Positions 58,550-64,000 of a stretch of 64,000 nucleotides of DNA are shown piece by piece; position 1 is the stretch's first letter, and each line of letters opens with the position of its first letter. The notes beneath the pieces are model-generated. The model saw nothing but the letters and a program-made list of their open reading frames with translations. It had not been told where the DNA came from and ran no database searches. The stretch lies in the NCBI RefSeq assembly GCF_900188345.1, contig NZ_FZOD01000022.1, positions 56,514 to 120,513 of the forward strand, read 5' to 3'. A program made the translations under genes and the position numbers. Source of the DNA: Streptosporangium subroseum. GTDB taxonomy: Bacteria > Actinomycetota > Actinomycetes > Streptosporangiales > Streptosporangiaceae.

Positions 58550-61134
58550 CGGTCTCCTCCCTCGGCTTCGGTTCCCTCGGCCGCGGTCGGCCCCACCCAG
58601 TCGGTGCGATCTCCGGCTGTTCCCGGTTCTCCCCGATCGGTGGTGTCTCCGGCCAGTCCAGGTCCCACCCAGGCGGTGTTGCCCTCGGCGGTGCCGCCGG
58701 TGTTGCCGGCCAGTCCCGGTCCCACCCAGGCCGTCTCGCCCGCCGCGATGACGGTTCGCCAGACCCGCTCCGGCGTGCAGGGCATTCGCACGTCGTGCAC
58801 GCCGTACGGGCGCAGCGCGTCGACGATCGCGTTGACGATGGCCGGGGTCGAGGCGATCGTCCCCGCCTCGCCGACGCCCTTGACGCCCAGCGGGTTGCTG
58901 GTCGCCGGGGTCTCGGTCCGGTCGGTGGTGAAGTCGGGCAGGTCGGACGCCGACGGGATCAGGTAGTCGGCCATCGTCGTGGTGAGCATGTTGCCCTCGG
59001 AGTCGTAGACCGCCTCCTCGAACAGCGCCTGGGCGATGCCCTGCGCGATGCCGCCGTGCACCTGGCCCTCGACGATCAGCGGGTTCACCACGGAACCCAC
59101 GTCGTCCACGGCCACGTAGGAGCGGATCTTCGTCGCGCCCGTCTCGGTGTCCACCTCGATCGCGCACAGGTGGGTGCCGTGCGGGAAGGAGAAGTTGTCC
59201 GGGTCGAAGGTCGCGTCGGCGTCCAGGCCCGGTTCGAAGCGGTCGGGAAGGTCGTGCGCGGCGAAGGTGGCCAGCGCGAGCTCCTGGATGGTCTTGCCCG
59301 AGTCGGTGCCGCGGACCTTGAACGTGCCGGCGGCGAACTCGATGTCGTCGGCCGAGGCCTCAAGCATGTGCGCGGCGAGCTCCCGGGCCTTGTCCTTCAC
59401 CTTCTCGCAGGCCTGGAGTACGGCGATGCCGCCCACGACCAGCGAGCGGGATCCGTAGGTGTCCATGCCCTTGTGCGAGATGGACGTGTCGCCGTGCAGC
59501 ACGGAGACGTCGTCGAACGGCACGCCCAGCGCGTCGGCCACGATCTGGCTCCAGGCCGTCTCGTGTCCCTGACCGTGCGGGCTCGTCCCGGTGACCACCT
59601 CGACCTTGCCCGTGGGGAGCATCCGGACCGAGGAGTGCTCCCAGCCACCCGCGCCGTAGCTCAGGCTGCCGAGCACGCGCGAAGGGGCCAGACCGCACAT
59701 CTCGGTGAACGTCGAGACGCCGATGCCGAGTTGCACGGGATCGCGCCGGTCACGCCGGTCGGCCTGCTCGGCACGGAGTTTGTCGTAGCCGAGCAGGGCC
59801 AGTGCCCTGTCCGTGGCGGCCTCGTAGTTGCCGGAGTCGTAGGTCAGCCCGCAGATCGTGGTGTACGGGAACTCCTCGTGGGTGATCCAGTTGCGGCGCC
59901 GTAGCTCGATCGGGTCGAGACCCAGCTCGTGCGCGAGCTCGTCCATCGCCCGCTCGATCGCGAACGTGGCCTCGGGACGCCCCGCGCCCCGGTAGGCGTC
60001 GGTCGGCATCTTGGTGGTGAAGACGCCGGTGCAGGTGAAGTCGTAGGCGTCCATCTTGTAGATGCCGTTGTACATGAACGCGCCGAGGATCGGGATGCCC
60101 GGCGTGACCAGCATCAGGTACGCGCCCATGTCGGCGAGGAGGTCCACCCGGACGCCCCTGATGAGCCCGTCCCGCCCGGCCGCGATGGAGATCCGCTGGA
60201 GCTGGTCGCGGCCGTGGTGCACGGTCAGGTTGCCCTCGGTCCGGGATTCGGTCCACTTGACCGGTTTGCCCAGCCTCCGGGTGATGAGCAGGCCGAGCAC
60301 CTCCTCCGCGGTGACCTGGAGTTTGGAGCCGAAACCGCCGCCTACGTCGGGGGCGATCACGCGCAGCTTGTGCTCGGGGATGCCGGTGGTCAGCGCGAGC
60401 ATGACGCGCAGCACGTGGGGGATCTGGGTCGAGGAGTAGAGGGTGAAGGTCTCGCCGTCGGTGGTGGCCACGACCGCGCGGGGCTCCATCGCGGTCGGGA
60501 TGAGCCGTTGCTGGACGTAGGTGCGGTCGATCACCACGGGGGCGTCGCGGAACGCCGCGTCGATGTCGCCTCCGGCGAACTTCCAGGTGAACGCCTTGTT
60601 GCCGGTCTCATGGACCTTCGGGCTGCCCTCGGCGAGCGCCTCGGTCATGTCGATCACCGCGTCCAGCGGCTCGTAGTCGACCTCGATCGCCTCCAGCGCG
60701 TCGGCGGCCTTGTAGCGGTCGGTGGCGACCACGCAGGCCACCGCCTCGCCGACGTAGCGGACCTCCTCGACGGCCATGGGCGGGTGGTCCGGGATGACGA
60801 TGTCCTCGGTGACCGGCCAGGCACAGGGGAGGCTGCCCTGCTCGTCGGCGAAGTCCTGTCCGCTGTAGACGGCGACCACGCCGGGCCGGGTGCGCGCGGC
60901 GGAGGTGTCGACCCGGGTGATCCGGGCGTGGGCCATCGGGCTGCGCAGGAAGGCCACGTACAGCATGCCCGGGAGCTGGATGTTGTCGGTCCAGGTGGTC
61001 CGGCCGGTGACCAGCCGGGCGTCCTCCTTGCGCCTACGGGCCTTGCCGACCTCGTGCGCGCCGCTGGGCCGGCTGAGCTGGTCGCTCTCGGCGATCTGCT
61101 CGGCGATCAGACCGGCGTCGAGTTGCTCGCTCAT
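58546..61134 (-). CDS. coxL: Molybdopterin-binding large subunit, form II CoxL type
   Basis: 862 residues of the xanthine oxidase family (GGGFGSKLQVTAEEVLGLLI; GETAWS-type and GVKGVGEAGTIASTPAIVNA blocks). The active-site segment reads AYRGAGR at about 380-386, the form II signature; true aerobic CO dehydrogenase (form I) has AYxCSFR. So CO oxidation should not be assumed and the substrate may be another aldehyde or heterocycle. The last about 65 residues are an odd tail with three TAWVGPGLAGN-like repeats, absent from normal CoxL. It overlaps coxS and coxM by 4 bases each. Confidence 0.92.
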   Translation of the reverse strand: MSEQLDAGLIAEQIAESDQLSRPSGAHEVGKARRRKEDARLVTGRTTWTDNIQLPGMLYVAFLRSPMAHARITRVDTSAARTRPGVVAVYSGQDFADEQGSLPCAWPVTEDIVIPDHPPMAVEEVRYVGEAVACVVATDRYKAADALEAIEVDYEPLDAVIDMTEALAEGSPKVHETGNKAFTWKFAGGDIDAAFRDAPVVIDRTYVQQRLIPTAMEPRAVVATTDGETFTLYSSTQIPHVLRVMLALTTGIPEHKLRVIAPDVGGGFGSKLQVTAEEVLGLLITRRLGKPVKWTESRTEGNLTVHHGRDQLQRISIAAGRDGLIRGVRVDLLADMGAYLMLVTPGIPILGAFMYNGIYKMDAYDFTCTGVFTTKMPTDAYRGAGRPEATFAIERAMDELAHELGLDPIELRRRNWITHEEFPYTTICGLTYDSGNYEAATDRALALLGYDKLRAEQADRRDRRDPVQLGIGVSTFTEMCGLAPSRVLGSLSYGAGGWEHSSVRMLPTGKVEVVTGTSPHGQGHETAWSQIVADALGVPFDDVSVLHGDTSISHKGMDTYGSRSLVVGGIAVLQACEKVKDKARELAAHMLEASADDIEFAAGTFKVRGTDSGKTIQELALATFAAHDLPDRFEPGLDADATFDPDNFSFPHGTHLCAIEVDTETGATKIRSYVAVDDVGSVVNPLIVEGQVHGGIAQGIAQALFEEAVYDSEGNMLTTTMADYLIPSASDLPDFTTDRTETPATSNPLGVKGVGEAGTIASTPAIVNAIVDALRPYGVHDVRMPCTPERVWRTVIAAGETAWVGPGLAGNTGGTAEGNTAWVGPGLAGDTTDRGEPGTAGDRTDWVGPTAAEGTEAEGGDR

Positions 61135-61649
61135 GGCGTCCGCACCTCCCGCTCGGTCTGCTCAGCCTGCTCGGGCATGCTCCGCTGAGACATCTCCCGG
61201 GCGCCGCGCCGTACCGCCCGGACGATGTTGCAGTAGCCCGTGCAGCGGCACAGGTTGCCCTCAAGCCCTTCGCGGACGGTCTCCTCCGACGGGTCGGGGT
61301 CGTCCCTGAGCAGGTCGATCGCGGCCATGATCATGCCGGGGGTGCAGTAGCCGCACTGCAGGGCGTGTTCCTCGTGAAAGGCTTTCTGCATGGGATGCCA
61401 TTCGTTCCCGTGCGCCAGACCCTCGATCGTGACGACGTCGTTCCCGTCCGCCTGTACGGCGAGCACGGAACAGCTCTTCACGCTCATGCCGTCGAGCATC
61501 ACGGTGCAGGCGCCGCAGTTGCCGGTGTCGCAGCCGATGGGTGTGCCGGTCTTACCGAGCCGATCTCGCAACAGGTGAACGAGGAGAAGACGCGGCTCAA
61601 CGTCCTCCTGGTATGTGATTCCGTCGACAGTGACGGTGATTCGGGGCAT
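61131..61649 (-). CDS. coxS: [2Fe-2S] small subunit of the hydroxylase (CoxS-like)
   Basis: 172 residues from ATG 61649 (GGAGGATGT directly before it; the frame extends to 61730 without need). The plant-type cluster motif GCDTGNCGACTVMLDG and the second cluster motif CGYCTPGM...CRCTGYCNI are complete. It shuttles electrons from the molybdenum site to FAD. First gene of the coxS-coxL-coxM-coxG operon. Confidence 0.95.
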   Translation of the reverse strand: MPRITVTVDGITYQEDVEPRLLLVHLLRDRLGKTGTPIGCDTGNCGACTVMLDGMSVKSCSVLAVQADGNDVVTIEGLAHGNEWHPMQKAFHEEHALQCGYCTPGMIMAAIDLLRDDPDPSEETVREGLEGNLCRCTGYCNIVRAVRRGAREMSQRSMPEQAEQTEREVRTP

Positions 61650-61741
61650 ACATCCTCCAGGTGCACCCAGAAGAAATGGAGATGTGAAAGCCGACAAATG
61701 TGAACCTACGCCCCTGTAGTTCCTGGTCAACCCCCTACGTT

Positions 61742-62659
61742 CTACCCTCCTTCACCATCTGTTTCACCGCTGGGTGCGGGCGGGTTGAAACGGGAGTAGT
61801 CGCCGAACCTCCAGCGGAGCGGGCTGGATCCCCGGACGTGGACGGCCAGGTCCAGCTCGAACTCGACCATCCGCTGCGCGCCGGGGACCTCGCCCGGATC
61901 CCAGCCGACGCGTGCGCGCCCGGTCAGGTGCAGCGCGTCGCCGCTGTCCCAGTCGAGGAAGAGCAGGCCGCAGCTCTCGTCCAGCTCCAGATTCCCCAGC
62001 GTCATGTACATCGAGTTGCCCACGTAGTCCGGCCAGACCAGCCGGCGCTCGCCGACGACCCGGACGAATCCAGGGTTGCCGCCCCGATGTGACAGGTCGG
62101 TGCCGAGGCCGGGAGCCCGGGTGGCGACAAAAAACGTGTCGGCGCTCTCGATCCACGCCCGGTGCTCGCCGGTGAACGTCCTCGCCGAGGAGGAGCCTCC
62201 GGCGACGGGTGGTCCCGCCGGCTCCTCGGTGATGTCCCGGGCCTGGATGTATTTGGGGCAGTTCGCATACGTCTGCTCCGTATGGACGACCAGCAGCCCG
62301 CCCTTCCGCGCGACCTGGCCGTTGACCCGCATCCTGCGCCTGGTCCGCGGCTCGATCGCGATCATCCCGATCTCGGCCTCGGACCCCTCGGCCAGCCCCG
62401 CCAGCGGATCATGCTCGCCCGGAAGCGCGTCGATCACGATCGTCCGCTCGTCCACGGCCCTGGTGAATCCCTCGGCCCCCGTCAACGCGGTCGCCCAGAG
62501 CCGCTCGTCCCGCCCCGACGCCCCGATCACGAGCATCCGCTGCCGCTCGATGAACTCGGCCGCCGCCGGGGGGATCTCCGGCCGCGTCCTGGCCGAGCCC
62601 CACTCCCCGGCTCGGACCCCCGCCCGTCGCTGTACCGCCAGCTCTCCCACGTGTTTCAT
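61742..62659 (-). CDS. Pyridoxamine 5'-phosphate oxidase-like flavin-binding family protein
   Basis: 305 residues. Two split-barrel (PNPOx-like) halves are visible: FIERQRMLVIGASGRDERLW in the first and TDLSHRGGNPGFVRVVGERR, VWPDYVGNSMYMTLGNLELD, LTGRARVGWD in the second. These fit the FMN or F420-binding split-barrel group rather than true PdxH. Substrate unknown. It lies 6 bases after the VOC gene on the same strand, so the two form an operon. Confidence 0.75.
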   Translation of the reverse strand: MKHVGELAVQRRAGVRAGEWGSARTRPEIPPAAAEFIERQRMLVIGASGRDERLWATALTGAEGFTRAVDERTIVIDALPGEHDPLAGLAEGSEAEIGMIAIEPRTRRRMRVNGQVARKGGLLVVHTEQTYANCPKYIQARDITEEPAGPPVAGGSSSARTFTGEHRAWIESADTFFVATRAPGLGTDLSHRGGNPGFVRVVGERRLVWPDYVGNSMYMTLGNLELDESCGLLFLDWDSGDALHLTGRARVGWDPGEVPGAQRMVEFELDLAVHVRGSSPLRWRFGDYSRFNPPAPSGETDGEGG

Positions 62660-62665
62660 GGTCGT

Positions 62666-63109
62666 TTAGAAGAAGCCGCAGGTGGGGGCGTCGGGGGTCG
62701 GCGCGGGAGAGGTGTCCGCACCGGTCGGCGAGAAGATCTCCAGCCTGATCCCGTCCGGGTCCTCGAAGAACACGCCGCCCGAGGAGGCACCCTCGCGGTG
62801 CGCGGCCACGCCGTCGTGGTGAAGCGTGGCTCCGAGCTCCCGGATCACGGTCTCCGCCCTGCGGACCGCCTCGATGTCCGCCACCTGGAAGGACAGGTGA
62901 TGAAGTCCGGGGGTTCCGGTGGCGAAGCGGCCCTCGCTCTGCTGCCAGAGGGTCAGCAGGAGCTTGCCGTCGAGGCCGAGGAAGGCGTAGCGCCGGTCCG
63001 CCTCGCCGGACTCGCCGAAGATCTCGAAGCCGAAGACCTTCAGGTAGAAGTCCTTGGACGCGTCGAGGTCGGAGACGTTGAGGCCGACGTGGCCTGTCTG
63101 GAAGGTCAT
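62666..63109 (-). CDS. VOC (glyoxalase/dioxygenase fold) family protein
   Basis: 147 residues from ATG 63109 (GAGGAAG upstream). A single-domain VOC protein: HVGLNVSDLDASKDFYLKVF with the first metal His, TPGLHHLSFQVADIEAV with the second, and GGVFFEDPDGIRLEIFSPTG with the Glu ligand. A metal-dependent lyase, isomerase or dioxygenase; substrate unknown. A perfect inverted repeat lies 22 bases upstream of the start. Confidence 0.85.
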   Translation of the reverse strand: MTFQTGHVGLNVSDLDASKDFYLKVFGFEIFGESGEADRRYAFLGLDGKLLLTLWQQSEGRFATGTPGLHHLSFQVADIEAVRRAETVIRELGATLHHDGVAAHREGASSGGVFFEDPDGIRLEIFSPTGADTSPAPTPDAPTCGFF

Positions 63110-63130
63110 CGGTCTTCCTCTCATCGCGAC

Positions 63131-63154
63131 TTCTAACGGTATATTCCGTTAGAA
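63131..63154. promoter_or_regulatory. Palindromic operator candidate upstream of the VOC gene
   Basis: TTCTAACGG (63131-63139) and CCGTTAGAA (63146-63154) are perfect 9-bp inverted repeats separated by TATATT. Size and symmetry suit a TetR- or MarR-type dimer. It lies just upstream of the VOC/PNPOx operon start, overlapping where the promoter should be. Confidence 0.65.
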
Positions 63155-63319
63155 CGAATGAGGCAAATATAACGGGACAATCTAAACTGTGCCGTTACAA
63201 ATATGTGAGATAGGTCACTCTCGCCACGGTGTCCCGATGGTTCCGCCGGGACGGTCTCCGGCCTCGGGGCAGGCGTCGGCGGACGGAGCGGGAAGTCGGC
63301 GGGGTGGTGGAGAGCCCTG

Positions 63320-63490
63320 GGGGAGGTCGGTCGTCCCGCTGCCGTGATGGGGAAAACCCTGAGGAAGGGGCGGTGCGAAGGTCGCGCCCCGGTGTCGCGG
63401 AGCGGCCGGGGGAAGGGCCGTCGTCCCGGTGCCGCGGGGTGGAAACCCCAGGGAAGGACCGGCGTGAAGGTCAGTCGTCCCGGTGCTGGC
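63320..63490. repeat. Degenerate repeats after the CGNR gene
   Basis: On the minus strand the block CACCGGGACGACTGACC, which contains the stop codon of the CGNR gene (63471-63473), recurs in altered form 54, 91 and about 146 bases downstream, each followed by a CCTTCC-rich segment. The unit is about 54 bases with one shortened copy. Confidence 0.6.
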
Positions 63491-64000
63491 GATAGTGACG
63501 GGCGGCGCGGGCCCGGTTGCCGCAGGCCACCGAGCACCACTCCTGGCGGGCGTGCTCCTTGACGAAATAGAGCACGCAGCGCGGAGCCGGACAGGCGCGC
63601 AGGTGCTCGCGGTGCGCCCCGGCCAGCAGCTCGACGGCCGACGCCGCGAGGACGGCGCGCAGGCGTGGAGAAACCTCCGCCCGACCGGCCAGGACGTTCG
63701 TCGCCTTCGGATCCTCCCCGTCGGGCCATTCCAGTCGCGGGGCCATCGGCACGGCCAGCGTCGTGGCGTTGACCAGGGCGATCGACTCGGCGAAGCCCGG
63801 CAGCCGGTCGGCGTCGGCGCTGCTCGCCGGGCCCGGCGCGACGGCCCTGGCGAACAGGGACCGTACGGCCTGCCGCAGCTCGACCACCTCGCGCCGCAAC
63901 TTCTCCGAGGCGACGAACGACTGGCCGAGCCCCAGCTCGGCGGCGTGTGCCCGACCCCACTCGGTCATGCCCGCGACATCCGAGAGCGTGTCCGTCAACC
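63471..64000 (-). CDS. CGNR zinc-finger (ABATE-domain) putative transcription regulator, cut by window end
   Basis: The frame is open to the end of the window, so the start lies beyond it; about 176 residues are seen. The C-terminal zinc finger is complete: ACPAPRCVLYFVKEHARQEW, CSVACGNRARAARHYRQH, with the CGNR motif. The preceding part (SEKLRREVVELRQAVRSLFA) fits an ABATE (stress-induced regulator) domain whose first about 25 residues are missing. Such proteins are predicted transcription factors. Whether it acts on the inverted repeat at 63131-63154 is unknown. Confidence 0.82.
   Translation of the reverse strand, partial: LTDTLSDVAGMTEWGRAHAAELGLGQSFVASEKLRREVVELRQAVRSLFARAVAPGPASSADADRLPGFAESIALVNATTLAVPMAPRLEWPDGEDPKATNVLAGRAEVSPRLRAVLAASAVELLAGAHREHLRACPAPRCVLYFVKEHARQEWCSVACGNRARAARHYRQHRDD

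Noticed and set aside
57665..61649. Aerobic carbon monoxide dehydrogenase (form I)
   Set aside because: The large subunit has AYRGAGR and not AYxCSFR, so only the form II/xanthine oxidase-family assignment is supported.

Overview
The window is about 64 kb of high-GC DNA with GTG and TTG starts, tightly overlapping operons and strong purine-rich ribosome binding sites. The gene content fits a filamentous actinobacterium: a gas vesicle cluster with gvpO, gvpS and gvpZ relatives, CBM2/FN3/GH18 chitinase, sugar ABC operon without its own ATPase, CU044_5270-type protein beside an ECF sigma factor. A Streptosporangiales or Streptomyces relative is my inference; nothing here fixes the genus. No rRNA, tRNA, insertion sequence or CRISPR array was seen.

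Layout. 1-5581: gas vesicle operon (a cut-off acidic tail, gvpZ, gvpA, gvpF, gvpG, a 33-bp minisatellite, gvpO, gvpJ, gvpL, gvpS, gvpK). 6076-6960 (-): beta-propeller-like protein, divergent from a 2058-residue exported protein (7111-13287) that combines a PD-(D/E)XK-like domain, a von Willebrand D domain and eleven Cys-pair repeats. 13575-16130: chitinase. 16469-20807: DUF885 metallopeptidase-like protein, SDR oxidoreductase and GMP synthase guaA. 21528-33501: a carbohydrate utilisation locus; a minus-strand operon (binding protein, two permeases, two glycoside hydrolase-like enzymes) diverges from a LacI-type regulator and a CocE/NonD hydrolase, with the same 12-bp palindrome at both ends of the regulator gene. 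33793-35810: acyltransferase-3 membrane protein and polysaccharide deacetylase, convergent and overlapping by 100 bp. 36395-53042: a surface polymer cluster with two GT2-CDP-glycerol glycerophosphotransferase fusions at its ends, and between them GT4 enzymes, a GT4-Stealth fusion, a GT2 enzyme, a CDP-alcohol phosphatidyltransferase and two sulfotransferases. 53212-54672: an AlbA_2/Schlafen-type regulator with less GC-rich surroundings. 54885-56563: ECF sigma factor and its membrane partner. 56701-61649 (-): coxS-coxL-coxM-coxG molybdenum hydroxylase operon (form II CoxL). 61742-63109 (-): PNPOx-like and VOC proteins, then a CGNR zinc-finger protein cut by the window end.

The pervasive oddity is a set of minisatellites that begin at the stop codon of a gene and look like serial duplications of that gene's 3' end (after gvpG, the SDR gene, the CocE-type hydrolase, the second TagF-like gene, the CU044_5270 gene, coxG and the CGNR gene). 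The best case lies between the second TagF-like gene and its downstream glycosyltransferase. There each 35-bp unit carries a ribosome binding site, an ATG and a TGA arranged so that successive 12-codon mini-ORFs are joined by ATGA overlaps and lead into the real start codon. Other points of interest are the exported nuclease-like/VWD giant, the sulfotransferases inside a teichoic-acid-like cluster, and a 95-bp perfect identity tract between those two otherwise diverged sulfotransferase genes.
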